NCBI RefSeq assembly: GCF_005796185.1
Contig: NZ_VAHM01000011.1
Coordinates: 62,001-126,000, forward strand
Direction: 5' to 3'
Source of the DNA: Pseudarthrobacter sp. NamB4
Lineage (GTDB): Bacteria > Actinomycetota > Actinomycetes > Actinomycetales > Micrococcaceae
Length of the DNA stretch: 64,000 bases
Below the pieces are notes generated by a model, which saw only the letters and a program-made list of their open reading frames with translations, searched no databases and was not told where the DNA came from. This document shows, in pieces, positions 27,306 through 36,412 of the stretch (positions are counted from its first letter, which is position 1; every line of letters begins with the position of its first letter). A program made the translations under genes and the position numbers.

Positions 27306-28902
27306 CCAAACCGCCGCCGCAGCCGCCCCGGACGCGGCCCCTGAGATGTCCCACCGCCAGATCATGGAAGCCCTCACCGGGCTGCTGGCAGCCTTCTTCA
27401 CGGCCATCCTCAGCAGCACCATCGTGGCCAACGCACTGCCCACCATCATGGCCGATCTCCACGGAACGCAAACGGACTTCGCCTGGGTGATCACCGCCGC
27501 GCTGCTGGCCAACGCCGCCACCACCCCCATCTGGGGCAAGCTCGCCGACCTCTTCAACAAGAAGGTCCTGGTCCAGCTCAGCATTGTCATCTTCGTTGCC
27601 GGGTCCGTCATGGCCGGGCTTGCCGAAAGCATCGCGCTGCTGTTGGTGGCCCGCGTTATCCAAGGCGTGGCAATGGGCGGCCTCACAGCACTGGCGCAGG
27701 CCATCATCGGCACCATGATCTCGCCGCGCAACCGCGGCAAATACTCCGGTTACATGGGTGCCGTCATGGCAGTGGGCACCGCGGGCGGGCCGCTGCTGGG
27801 CGGATTCATCGTGGACAGCCCGTTCGGCTGGCGCTGGACGTTCTTCGTCTGCGTGCCGCTCGCCGTCGTCGCCCTGATCCTGCTGCAGGTCACCCTCAAA
27901 ATCAGCCACGTCCGGCGGCCGGCCAGGATCGACTGGCTCGGCTCCATCCTGCTGACCTCCGGCGTGAGCCTGCTCCTCATCTGGGTCTCCTTCGCCGGCA
28001 ACCCGGCCTACTACGACTGGGTCTCCTGGCAGTCCGCCCTGATGGTGGGCGGCGGTGTCCTCCTGCTGGCGCTGCTGGTGCTGGTGGAGTCCAAGGTTGA
28101 GCAGCCCATCATCCCGCTGAAGATCATCTCCGAACGCACCACCGCGCTGGCCATTCTCGCCTCCGTGGCCGTCGGGGTCGCGATGTTCGGTTCTTCCACC
28201 TTCCTCGGGCAGTACTTCCAGGTGGCCCGCGGGGCCACCCCTACGGAAGCCGGGCTCCTCACCCTCCCCATGATCGCCGGCAACCTGGCCGGGTCCGTGG
28301 CCTCCGGGCTCCTGATCACCCGCACCGGCAAGTGGAAGGGCTACCTGATTGCCGGGTCCATCCTGCTGATTAGCGGACTGGGACTTGCCGGCACGATGGA
28401 CCACACCACCGAACTGTGGCACGCAGGTGTCTTCACCGCAGTCCTGGGCCTTGGTTTGGGCATGCTGATGCAGAACCTGGTCCTGGCAGTGCAGAACACC
28501 GTCCGCGCCGCGGATATCGGAACTGCCAGCGCGTCCGTGGCCTTCTTCCGGTCGGTGGGCGGTGCCATCGGGGTCTCCGTGCTGGGTGCCATCCTTGCCA
28601 ACCGGGTGAGTGCACTGGCCACCCAGGGGCTGTCGGCGGCCGGCATTCCGGTGCAGGGCGGATCGGCGGGCTCCAGCATGGACCTTGCCCGCATGCCGGA
28701 GCCGGTGCGTGAGATCATGCGGGCAGCCTACGGCGACGCTACGGCCGAGGTCTTCCTGATCTCCGCGGTGGTGGCAGTGGTGGCGCTGGTCTCCGTGCTT
28801 TTCATCAAGGAGAAGCCGCTGCGGCGCACGGTGGACATCCGGCCTGAGCAGGCACCGGACCAGGAAAGCATGACGCCGGACCGGGCGCTTGCCCAAAAGT
28901 GA
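27298..28902 (+). CDS. DHA2-family MFS drug exporter (EmrB/QacA type)
   Basis: 534 residues with about 14 hydrophobic segments, the DHA2 number. Motifs include SSTIVANALPTIMADLHGT in helix 1, WGKLADLFNKK (motif A) and GTAGGPLLGGFIVD (motif C of antiporters). AAGGAG lies 8 bases before the ATG; the start overlaps the MarR gene by 8 bases. Proton-driven export of toxic compounds across the cytoplasmic membrane is expected; substrate unknown. Confidence 0.9.
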   Translation: MASQTAAAAAPDAAPEMSHRQIMEALTGLLAAFFTAILSSTIVANALPTIMADLHGTQTDFAWVITAALLANAATTPIWGKLADLFNKKVLVQLSIVIFVAGSVMAGLAESIALLLVARVIQGVAMGGLTALAQAIIGTMISPRNRGKYSGYMGAVMAVGTAGGPLLGGFIVDSPFGWRWTFFVCVPLAVVALILLQVTLKISHVRRPARIDWLGSILLTSGVSLLLIWVSFAGNPAYYDWVSWQSALMVGGGVLLLALLVLVESKVEQPIIPLKIISERTTALAILASVAVGVAMFGSSTFLGQYFQVARGATPTEAGLLTLPMIAGNLAGSVASGLLITRTGKWKGYLIAGSILLISGLGLAGTMDHTTELWHAGVFTAVLGLGLGMLMQNLVLAVQNTVRAADIGTASASVAFFRSVGGAIGVSVLGAILANRVSALATQGLSAAGIPVQGGSAGSSMDLARMPEPVREIMRAAYGDATAEVFLISAVVAVVALVSVLFIKEKPLRRTVDIRPEQAPDQESMTPDRALAQK

Positions 28903-28914
28903 CGCCGGTAGCAT

Positions 28915-29463
28915 GTGGATCATGAAAAGCGGAAGAAACGTGGAAGGCAGCCTCGTGGCCCTCCGGTGCCAGCGACTGTCGCAAAACCCGACGGCGGTGC
29001 ACAGCTGAGCGTGCACGATGGCCAGCGGATCGAGGTTCCAGTGCCCATGCGCTGGGGTGACATGGACGCCTATGGCCACATCAACAACGTGCAGATCGTC
29101 AGGATGCTGGAGGAAGCCAGGATCGCCGCCTTCGGACCGCCCCGGGGTGCGGGACTGCCCGGCGTCGAACCGCAGGTTTCCCTGTTCAATGATGTCCCCG
29201 ATGGCATCATGGCCCTGGTGGTGGACCACAAGATCCGCTACGTCAGGACCCTTGAATACCGCAACGTGCCCGCCGTGGTGCAGGTGTGGATCGGTGCGGT
29301 CAAGGGGGCCAGCTTCGATATTCACTACCTGATCCAGGACCCGGTTACCCGGGAGGACTGCGTGAAGGCCAGCAGCCACCTGGCGTTCGTGGACGAAGCC
29401 ACCGGCAGAGTCCAGCGGCTCACGCCCGTCCAAAAGGACCGGCTGGCCCCCTATAGGCACTAA
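28915..29463 (+). CDS. Acyl-CoA thioesterase (hot-dog fold, 4HBT type)
   Basis: Hot-dog domain with MRWGDMDAYGHINNVQIVRM, the aspartate-containing active-site helix of the 4-hydroxybenzoyl-CoA/YbgC thioesterase type, followed by HKIRYVRTLEYRNVPAVV. The start is uncertain: GTG at 28915 gives 182 residues, but no good ribosome binding site is seen and the domain begins only about 40 residues later, so a GTG at 28966 or 29011 may be the real one. Substrate unknown. Confidence 0.75.
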   Translation: MDHEKRKKRGRQPRGPPVPATVAKPDGGAQLSVHDGQRIEVPVPMRWGDMDAYGHINNVQIVRMLEEARIAAFGPPRGAGLPGVEPQVSLFNDVPDGIMALVVDHKIRYVRTLEYRNVPAVVQVWIGAVKGASFDIHYLIQDPVTREDCVKASSHLAFVDEATGRVQRLTPVQKDRLAPYRH

Positions 29464-29528
29464 GCCCCTGTACAGGACAGACTGCACATACTGGACTGGA
29501 GCCACCACCACTACGAAGGGAAACCCGG

Positions 29529-29786
29529 ATGGCCAAGAACAGGACCCGCGTCGCGAGGAAGAAGAAGACCTGGAAGGAGATGTCGCCGTCGTCCAAGGCC
29601 GGCACCATCCTGGTGGGCATTGCCCAGGTGTCGCTGCTGGTGGCAGCACAGCGGGACATTTCCAAGCGGCCGGCCTCCCTCATCAACGGGCCCAAGGCCG
29701 CCTGGCGCGCCGCATCCTTCATCAACTTCATCGGTCCGATGGGGTACTTCATCTTTGGCCGCAAGCGCGGGACGGGAGCGCCGTAG
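29529..29786 (+). CDS. Small membrane protein (PLDc_N-like)
   Basis: 85 residues. A Lys/Arg-rich N-terminus precedes two hydrophobic segments (KAGTILVGIAQVSLLVAA and SFINFIGPMGYFIFGRK); the second resembles the phospholipase-D N-terminal domain seen in many small actinobacterial membrane proteins. GAAGGG precedes the ATG. Function unknown. Confidence 0.72.
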   Translation: MAKNRTRVARKKKTWKEMSPSSKAGTILVGIAQVSLLVAAQRDISKRPASLINGPKAAWRAASFINFIGPMGYFIFGRKRGTGAP

Positions 29787-29881
29787 CGCCACCCCGGGAG
29801 GCAGCCGGGGGCGGGCTCCGGGCACAGTGCAGCAGGGACGCTTGGAGCGGCCGCCCAGCTTGACCCTGTAAATTTGAGTCC

Positions 29882-32113
29882 ATGACCCCCGCCTCCACTG
29901 CTGCCATGACCCGCGCCCTCGGCATCTCACGGGAGATCGAAGATGCAGCGTGGTTTGTGCTGGGACCAGGGCTGTTGGGCAGGCCCTCCGCCCTGGACGG
30001 CAGGACCCTGACCTGGACGTCCGAGGCTGCGGCCGAGCTCCTGGAAAGGCTGGAACGGGGGACGCCGGACCCCAAGGCGCCCATGATGACCAACCTTCGC
30101 CACAACCTCGAGGACGCCTCCCGGGAGGCGAAGCTGCTGGCGGTGGAGCTGCTCTTCCTGCAATCCCTGCCCCTTGCCCATGAGGTGAAGTCACTGAAGG
30201 TCAAGCGTGCCCGTGTTGCAGAGGCTGCTTCCTGGCTTGAGCCTCCGCTTGAGCTGCCCGAGGAGCTGTATCAGGGCATGACGGACCACGGCGTCATACG
30301 CGACCGGACGGCGGAGTTCAACTGGACCATCTGGGACCACCTGAAATGGCTGTGCCGGTTCGTTCAGCACGTGGACCAGCATCCTCCCACAGTCATTTCA
30401 GCAGCACTGCAGGACCCGCTGAAATTCCACCGGCTGGCGGCCGCCACCCCCGCCGACCAGCCCGCCATCCGCCGCAGCATCGAGTTCCTTGCCTGGCCCA
30501 GCTACTTCGAGCCAGTGGTGGCCGATGTGGAACGGCAGGAAATCAGGGATGCCTTCGCTTCCCTGGTGGGCGGTGCCAAGGGGGACAGCGAAGAGGACAT
30601 CACCGCGGACATCCACCGCATCCGCCTGCACCTGGATGAGCAGGCGGGCCAGCGCATCGACTGGTACGCGCGGCAGCTCGTCAGCCAATGGCGGAAGGTG
30701 GGCGACCCGGGGCACCGGGCCTGGCTGCTGCGGACCCATGGCGACAACACGGAACTGTTGACCGCCTGGCAGGCCGAGGAGAAGGTGACGCTCGACGTCG
30801 AACATCTCCGCCTGCTGGACCCGGGCGTGACGGCCGGCCTGGTGCAGCACGCGGTGGACGAGGACTACAAGCATCTCGGGTACGTGGAGCGTGAGGACAC
30901 CAAAACGGCGGTCTTTGCGTTCCTCACTGTCATGAAGCCCGGCGACCTGGTGCTGTACCAGCACGCCGGGACAGTCCGCCTGGGCGGGGTGCTGGGCGAA
31001 CCGGATTACAACGATGACAACCGGAGGCTGCGCCGCAAGGTGCGCTGGTTCGACGAGGGACACGGCACCGCCAGCCTGCCCAGGCATGTCCAGCGGCAGC
31101 TTGCCACCGCCGGCATCGTGGTGGACGTGACCCGCGTGCTGCAGGCACTGCAGGCACTGCTTCCTCCCGAGGCGGAAACCGAGCCCGACGGCGACGCTGA
31201 AGCGGCCGCCGTCGTACCTCCCGTCCAGGAAGGTTTCCGCCCCCTGACCCGCGAATTTGCCGACTCGCTGCACATGGAGCTGGAGCCGCTCCAGGAGATC
31301 GCAGGCCTGCTGGAGGAAAACCGGCAGTTGGTCCTCTACGGCCCGCCCGGCACCGGCAAGACCTACCTGGCCAAGCACCTCGCCGCGGAACTCGCGGATG
31401 ACACCACCGACGAGCGCGTCAAGCTGGTGCAGTTCCACCCGTCCTACGCATACGAGGATTTCTTCGAGGGCTACCGGCCTGACAAGACGGATGACGGACA
31501 GGTGTCCTTCAAGCTGGTGGCCGGGCCTCTGCGGCGGCTCGCGGAGGAAGCCGCCAAGCCGGGCAACGAGAAGAAGCCGTACTTCCTCATCATCGACGAG
31601 ATGAACCGCGCCAACCTGGCCAAGGTGTTCGGCGAGCTGTACTTCCTGCTGGAATACCGGGATGACCGCATTTACCTGCAGTACAGCCCCAACGAGCCGT
31701 TCACGCTGCCGGACAACCTCTACATCATTGGCACCATGAACACGGCTGACCGCTCCATCGCCATGATGGACGCCGCCATCCGGCGCCGGTTCTCCTTCAT
31801 CGAACTGCACCCGCAGACCGAACCGGTGAAGGGCTCGCTGCTGCGGTTCCTGCAGGCCCGCCAGCTGGACGCCACCCCCGCATTGCTGCTGGACGCGCTG
31901 AACAGTGCCATCGACGAATGGGACCGCGACCTGATGATCGGCCCGTCCTACTTCATGAAGCCGGCAGCCCAGACCCCGGCCGGGCTGCGCCGCATCTGGA
32001 AGTACGAGCTGATGCCGCTGCTGGAGGAGCACTACCACGGCCAGCTCACCCGCGCCCAGCTGGAGGAGCGCTTCGGGCTGGACCAGCTGCTGGGACGCCT
32101 TGCAGGCCGCTGA
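29882..32113 (+). CDS. mcrB: McrB-type GTPase/AAA+ subunit of a modified-DNA restriction enzyme
   Basis: 743 residues. The McrB motor is at about 480-700: GPPGTGKT near 487-494, IIDEMNRANLAKVFGELYFL near 570, and the McrB-specific MNTADRSIAMMD near 619. The N-terminal 320 residues are not recognised. Between them (about 330-425) MKPGDLVLYQHAGTVRLGGV followed by RRKVRWF resembles an EVE/PUA-like modified-base reader, in keeping with McrB proteins that carry variable reader domains. It overlaps mcrC by 14 bases. The pair should cut DNA with modified cytosines or similar bases. Confidence 0.88.
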   Translation: MTPASTAAMTRALGISREIEDAAWFVLGPGLLGRPSALDGRTLTWTSEAAAELLERLERGTPDPKAPMMTNLRHNLEDASREAKLLAVELLFLQSLPLAHEVKSLKVKRARVAEAASWLEPPLELPEELYQGMTDHGVIRDRTAEFNWTIWDHLKWLCRFVQHVDQHPPTVISAALQDPLKFHRLAAATPADQPAIRRSIEFLAWPSYFEPVVADVERQEIRDAFASLVGGAKGDSEEDITADIHRIRLHLDEQAGQRIDWYARQLVSQWRKVGDPGHRAWLLRTHGDNTELLTAWQAEEKVTLDVEHLRLLDPGVTAGLVQHAVDEDYKHLGYVEREDTKTAVFAFLTVMKPGDLVLYQHAGTVRLGGVLGEPDYNDDNRRLRRKVRWFDEGHGTASLPRHVQRQLATAGIVVDVTRVLQALQALLPPEAETEPDGDAEAAAVVPPVQEGFRPLTREFADSLHMELEPLQEIAGLLEENRQLVLYGPPGTGKTYLAKHLAAELADDTTDERVKLVQFHPSYAYEDFFEGYRPDKTDDGQVSFKLVAGPLRRLAEEAAKPGNEKKPYFLIIDEMNRANLAKVFGELYFLLEYRDDRIYLQYSPNEPFTLPDNLYIIGTMNTADRSIAMMDAAIRRRFSFIELHPQTEPVKGSLLRFLQARQLDATPALLLDALNSAIDEWDRDLMIGPSYFMKPAAQTPAGLRRIWKYELMPLLEEHYHGQLTRAQLEERFGLDQLLGRLAGR

Positions 32114-33335
32114 CCACGGAGCCCCTGTCCGGCACCTGGTGCTGGACGAGCTGTCCCGGGGGATCGTGGAGCGGCTCGACCCGGCCAGCGCCTCCTTCCT
32201 TAATTCCAGCGGTCTGGCCAAAGCGTCGCCGATGGGCATGGGACTGTACCGCATCGAGCCTTTGGGCAAGGTGGGTTCGGTGCGCACTGCCACAGTGCAG
32301 CTTGACGTCCGACCCAAGGACCGGCTGGGGCTCAGCCGGATGCTGTTCCTGCTCAGCTACACGGGGGAGCAGGGGTTCCGCCCCGATACCGTCAGCGCAG
32401 TGGAGGACAGGGAGCTGTGGAGCGCGCTGGCGGAATCGCTGGCGCAGCTGGCTGAACGGGCCCTGGGCCGCGGCGTCTTGCAGGGCTACCTCACCGTGGA
32501 TGAGTCGCTCCGGACGGTCAAGGGGCGGATCAGGATCTCGGACCAGATTTCCCGCCGCCCCGGCATGCTGGTGCCGCTGGAGGTTTCCTACGACGAGTTC
32601 ACAGAGGACATCGCCGAAAACCGGATCCTGCGGGCTGCGCTGGAGCGGATGGGGCAGGTGCCGCGGGTGCGCCCGGAGGTGCTGAGCCGGCTGCGCCAAC
32701 TTAAGGGAAAGCTCGACGGCGTTACGCGCCTTCCAGCCGGAGCTCCCCTGCCGCGGTGGACGGCCACCCGGATGAACATCCGCTACCACGCCGTGCTGCG
32801 CCTGGCGGAGCTGATCCTGCGCAACGCCTCGGCTGAGGCCGGAAAGGGCCCGCAGCAGACCGCCTCCTTCGTGGTGGACATGGCACAGGTCTTCGAAGAC
32901 TTTGTGGGTGCCGCCCTGCGGGAGGCGATGGCAGCTTATCCGGGAGAGCTGAGGCTGCGGTACGGCGCACTCCTCAGCGAGGCCGTCCATGAAGCCGACC
33001 GGCTCTCGGTCCGCCCGGATGCTGTGCACCTGCTGGGCGGGCGTCCAGTGGTGGTGTACAACGCAAAATACAAGGCCGCTACCGACCAAGGCGCGTCCCT
33101 GACGGCGGACCATTACCAAATGCTGGCCCACTGCACCGCGCTGGCTGTGCCCACCGCCTGGCTGGTCTACGCGGGGTCCGGCGAGATGAAACTCCGCCGC
33201 ATCCTTAACACGGATATCGATGTTGTGGAGTTTCCCCTGGACCTGTCCCGGCCGCCGGCGGAAATCCTGGACACAATCCGTGAACTGGCCCGGCAGTCCT
33301 GGGGCGAGCTCATCCGGCAGCATTCCGCCGGTTAG
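32100..33335 (+). CDS. mcrC: McrC-type nuclease subunit
   Basis: 411 residues, TTG start overlapping mcrB by 14 bases. The N-terminal part (GRIRISDQISRRPG and flanks) is typical McrC. The C-terminal PD-(D/E)xK nuclease shows RPDAVHL with Asp307 and VVYNAKYK with Lys323. The middle acid normally two residues before the lysine (Asp257 in E. coli McrC) is Asn321 here. That may weaken or abolish cutting, or another residue may supply the charge. Fully open and otherwise intact. Confidence 0.87.
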   Translation: MQAADHGAPVRHLVLDELSRGIVERLDPASASFLNSSGLAKASPMGMGLYRIEPLGKVGSVRTATVQLDVRPKDRLGLSRMLFLLSYTGEQGFRPDTVSAVEDRELWSALAESLAQLAERALGRGVLQGYLTVDESLRTVKGRIRISDQISRRPGMLVPLEVSYDEFTEDIAENRILRAALERMGQVPRVRPEVLSRLRQLKGKLDGVTRLPAGAPLPRWTATRMNIRYHAVLRLAELILRNASAEAGKGPQQTASFVVDMAQVFEDFVGAALREAMAAYPGELRLRYGALLSEAVHEADRLSVRPDAVHLLGGRPVVVYNAKYKAATDQGASLTADHYQMLAHCTALAVPTAWLVYAGSGEMKLRRILNTDIDVVEFPLDLSRPPAEILDTIRELARQSWGELIRQHSAG

Positions 33336-33364
33336 CTGGACCCACGCCGCCAGGGGGGTGGGGA

Positions 33365-35020
33365 CTAGACCGGCACGCGGAACGTGAAGGTGGTTCCTTC
33401 GCCCAGGCGGCTGTCCACCGCTATCGTCCCGCCGTGGGCTTCAATGATGGCCTTGCTGATCGGCAGGCCCAGCCCCACGCCGGGAATGGCGGTCCGCCGG
33501 ACGCTGCTGGAGCGGAAGAACTTGGCGAAGACCTCGGAGGAGTCTTCGGGGCTCATCCCCATGCCGGTGTCGGCCACGCGGCATTCGATGTGGCCGTCGT
33601 CCTGTTCCAACGAGACCATGACCCTCCCGCCTCCGGGCGAGTACTTGATGGCGTTGGAGACGAGGTTGTCCAGGACCTGGGAAATGCGGGCTCCGTCCAC
33701 ATGAGCCTCAAGGCGCTCCGGCGTCTCGGCCTCCAGATCGACCCCCGACGCTGCTGCCCGGGGTACGGCCGACGAAACGCTGGAACGGACAAGCTCTGCC
33801 ACGTCCACTGCTTCGGGCGTCACGATCAGCTGGCCGTTCCGGCTGGAGAGCAGATCCGAGACCAGTGTCAGGAGGCGCTCCGAGTTGCGGCGGATGATCT
33901 CCAGCATTGCCCGGTCCGACTCCTCCGGCTCATCCGCGAGCAGGATTTCCACGTAGCCCAGGATGGAGGTCAGCGGTGTCCGGAATTCGTGCGACACACT
34001 GGAGACGAATTCGTCCTTGGCCGCTAGGGCATTGACCAGCTCCGTCACGTCGCTGAAGGCGATCACCGAACCCGCAAACGCCCCGTCGTCGTCCTTCATG
34101 GCCCGTGCCGTGGTCACGAACGCCCGCTGCTCGCTTCCCGAGCCCAGCCACACCAGATCGTCAGTGAAAGTTTCCCCCAGTACGGCACGGCGGACGGGAC
34201 GTTCTTCAACCGGAACCAGCGTCTTACGGTCCGGGCCGAACACCAGCAGCTGGGATTCGTTCGGATCCGCGATGTCATTGGGCCGCGCCAGCTCGTGGTT
34301 GATCCGCTGCTTCCTGTTCATGAGGACGTCATGGCCGTCGGCGTCAACGGCAAGGACGCCGAGGTGGACGGTATCGAGAACCGTGTTCAGCAGCGCCTCC
34401 TGGCGCTGGCTCGTCCGAAGATTGGCCTGCAGCTGGGCGTCTTTTTCTTCGAGCTCGCGCTGCTGTTTTGTCATGCTCAGGGTCAGGACGCTGACGGAAA
34501 CCCCGATGCCGAGCATCATGACCGGCAGGAGCAGGGACCGCGCAAGGTCCTGCCCGGTCACATCGCCCTTGACCAGCAGCGGGACCCAGATGATGGCAAG
34601 CGGTGCCAGGAAAGACAGCCAGAGTGCTATCCGCGGGTAATAGCCGGAAGCGCAAAACCAGATCACCGGGAACACGGCCAGCAGGCTGATACCCGTCAGG
34701 CTGTCCTGCCCGCCTTCCCTGCCGAGGGCAATCGAGACGAAGTCCAGCAGCGGGATCACCAGGAAGCTCGTATACGGCAGCTTCTCCCACGGCACCAGGT
34801 AGCAGAGGGCCATCAGGGCGAGCTGTGAGACGAGGAAGGTGACGAACAGCGGGTTGTCCATGGTTTCGCGGAAAAACGCCCAGACGAGGAAGGCCGTCAG
34901 GAGTGTGGTCACGAACAGCGGCATCTGGCTCAGCGCCACGCGTTGCGTCAGCGTGTACTCGTGGAAGGGGCGCCGGAAAAACCTCAGCCGGCCCGCGGAC
35001 CATGCTATGGGGTCAGTCAT
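33365..35020 (-). CDS. Membrane sensor histidine kinase with PAS domain
   Basis: 551 residues. About six hydrophobic segments fill residues 25-185. A short coiled coil (SMTKQQRELEEKDAQLQAN) leads to a PAS-like domain, then the HisKA box SVSHEFRTPLTSILGY with the phospho-histidine. The HATPase_c domain has NLVSNAIKYSPGGG (N box), VADTGMGMSPED (G1) and GVGLGLPISKAI (G2). It is divergent from the response regulator at 35115 and the two likely form a pair. Signal unknown. Confidence 0.9.
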   Translation of the reverse strand: MTDPIAWSAGRLRFFRRPFHEYTLTQRVALSQMPLFVTTLLTAFLVWAFFRETMDNPLFVTFLVSQLALMALCYLVPWEKLPYTSFLVIPLLDFVSIALGREGGQDSLTGISLLAVFPVIWFCASGYYPRIALWLSFLAPLAIIWVPLLVKGDVTGQDLARSLLLPVMMLGIGVSVSVLTLSMTKQQRELEEKDAQLQANLRTSQRQEALLNTVLDTVHLGVLAVDADGHDVLMNRKQRINHELARPNDIADPNESQLLVFGPDRKTLVPVEERPVRRAVLGETFTDDLVWLGSGSEQRAFVTTARAMKDDDGAFAGSVIAFSDVTELVNALAAKDEFVSSVSHEFRTPLTSILGYVEILLADEPEESDRAMLEIIRRNSERLLTLVSDLLSSRNGQLIVTPEAVDVAELVRSSVSSAVPRAAASGVDLEAETPERLEAHVDGARISQVLDNLVSNAIKYSPGGGRVMVSLEQDDGHIECRVADTGMGMSPEDSSEVFAKFFRSSSVRRTAIPGVGLGLPISKAIIEAHGGTIAVDSRLGEGTTFTFRVPV

Positions 35021-35072
35021 GGCGCGGAGTCATGTGGGAGCAGGGTGTGCGGGCCATACCAGCAGGATATCG

Positions 35073-35102
35073 GCAGCCAGCTATACTTCTGACGTTGGCT
35101 GC
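35073..35102. promoter_or_regulatory. Inverted repeat around the response-regulator promoter
   Basis: Perfect 7-bp arms GCAGCCA (35073-35079) and TGGCTGC (35096-35102) flank a -10 box TATACT (35082-35087). It lies between divergent kinase and regulator genes and could be the regulator's own binding site. Confidence 0.45.
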
Positions 35103-35114
35103 TGGAGGGGCGCT

Positions 35115-35885
35115 ATGAGTGATGCACGAGTGGGACTTGTCATTGAGGATGACCACGACATCCGGGAACTGGTACGCACGGTGCTGTCCCAGGCCGGTTT
35201 CGATGTCAGCGTTGCCAGCAGCGGCGCGGAAGGCGTCCTGGCGGCCAAGAACATCAACCCTGATGTCATCACCCTGGACCTTGGCCTGCCGGACATCGAC
35301 GGCTTTGAGGTCTCCCGGCAGATCCGCGAATTCTCCGACGCCTACATCGTGATGCTCACTGCCCGCACCGAGGAACTGGACACACTGATCGGGCTGGAAT
35401 CGGGGGCGGACGACTACCTCACCAAACCCTTCCGGCCCCGGGAACTCCGGGCCCGGATCGCGGCGATGATGCGCCGTCCGCGTTCCGTCAGTGATCCCAG
35501 CGAGGCGCCGCCGGCTGCAGACGCCCAGGCTGAGGGAGCCGGCTCTCCCGAGCGGGGAAACTTCAGCCACAACGGCCTTGAGTTGAGCTACTCCTCCCGG
35601 ACCGTGGTTGTTGACGGCAAGGAAATGAACCTTACCCGCACCGAGTTCGAGCTCCTCCACGCCCTCCTGGAGGCGGGGCGCACCGTCCGGACCAAATCGG
35701 ATCTGGTGCGTCGGCTGAGGGACGAGGACTACGACGTCGGGAGCTACATCAGCGAGGCCGACGAACGGTCCGTCGAGGTGCACATGGGAAACCTGCGCAA
35801 GAAGCTGGGCGACTCGCCTCAGAAGCCGCGCTGGCTCCAGACAGTCCGCGGCGTGGGCTACCGTTTGGCGCCGGGCGAGCACTGA
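35115..35885 (+). CDS. OmpR/PhoB-type response regulator
   Basis: 256 residues from the ATG at 35115 (TGGAGGGG upstream). The receiver has IEDDHD acidic pocket, phospho-acceptor Asp in ITLDLGLPD, Thr in MLTARTEE and Lys in LTKPFRPRE. After an Ala/Pro/Glu linker the winged helix reads NLTRTEFELLHALLEAG, SVEVHMGNLRKKLG and TVRGVGYRLA. It converges with the HPt-like gene and overlaps it by 28 bases. Confidence 0.92.
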   Translation: MSDARVGLVIEDDHDIRELVRTVLSQAGFDVSVASSGAEGVLAAKNINPDVITLDLGLPDIDGFEVSRQIREFSDAYIVMLTARTEELDTLIGLESGADDYLTKPFRPRELRARIAAMMRRPRSVSDPSEAPPAADAQAEGAGSPERGNFSHNGLELSYSSRTVVVDGKEMNLTRTEFELLHALLEAGRTVRTKSDLVRRLRDEDYDVGSYISEADERSVEVHMGNLRKKLGDSPQKPRWLQTVRGVGYRLAPGEH

Positions 35886-36268
35886 GACTGCAGGCGGTGC
35901 ATGGTTTGCCGGCTGCACTGGTTGATCGGCCGGAGGAACGCGGCAGCAAGTTGCGGCAGGAGAACGGCCACGTTTGCCCGCCCGGACTCTGAACGGATCT
36001 CGCCCTCCAGGTCCATTGCGAGGTTGGCCAGGCGTTCGGCGCCCACCATCTGGCTGGAGGTTTTCAGGCTCAGGACAGCGTCTACTGCACCCTCCAGGTC
36101 TCCGGTGGTCAGCGCCAGGCGCAGGCGCCCAATCCGGTGCGGCAGATATTCGATGAAGTTCCCCACGAAGAGCCGGCAATACCCCTCGTCCTCCTCCAGT
36201 TCTTCCCGCAGCCTGTTGAGGACTGACTGGTCAACCAGGGGCCGGGGGGCATGCTCTGCGGGGCTCAA
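35858..36268 (-). CDS. HPt-like protein lacking the phospho-histidine
   Basis: 136 residues from a TTG start at 36268 with AGAGGA spaced 6 bases. The helical-bundle pattern of Hpt proteins is plain (EDEGYCRLFVGNFIEYLPHR, LKTSSQMVGAERLANLAMDLE). The phospho-acceptor motif, usually AHSLKGSS, reads VLSLKTSS: the histidine is Leu66. It therefore cannot relay phosphate and may act as a binding or inhibitory partner of a receiver. It overlaps the end of the response regulator gene. Confidence 0.75.
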   Translation of the reverse strand: MSPAEHAPRPLVDQSVLNRLREELEEDEGYCRLFVGNFIEYLPHRIGRLRLALTTGDLEGAVDAVLSLKTSSQMVGAERLANLAMDLEGEIRSESGRANVAVLLPQLAAAFLRPINQCSRQTMHRLQSQCSPGAKR

Positions 36269-36412
36269 TCTCGGTCCTCTCGGCGCTGGCTGTCCATTGC
36301 TGGACGGGGACTTTTATGTGGGGCATCGGGTTCACATCAGGTTAGGGGTGATGCCCTTGCTCAAAGAGACCCGGCGGGGAAGATTGTGGCTTTCTTGATG
36401 AGACTGCGGGTT
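36269..36412. other. Short intergenic region
   Basis: 144 bases between the HPt-like gene and vsr. It contains the HPt ribosome binding site (36275-36280 on the minus strand); no clear promoter, terminator or RNA seen. Confidence 0.4.

Noticed and set aside
27283..29649. Long minus-strand frame opposite the DHA2 exporter
   Set aside because: Composition is Gly/His/Asp/Gln-rich as expected for an antisense shadow; the forward gene is certain.
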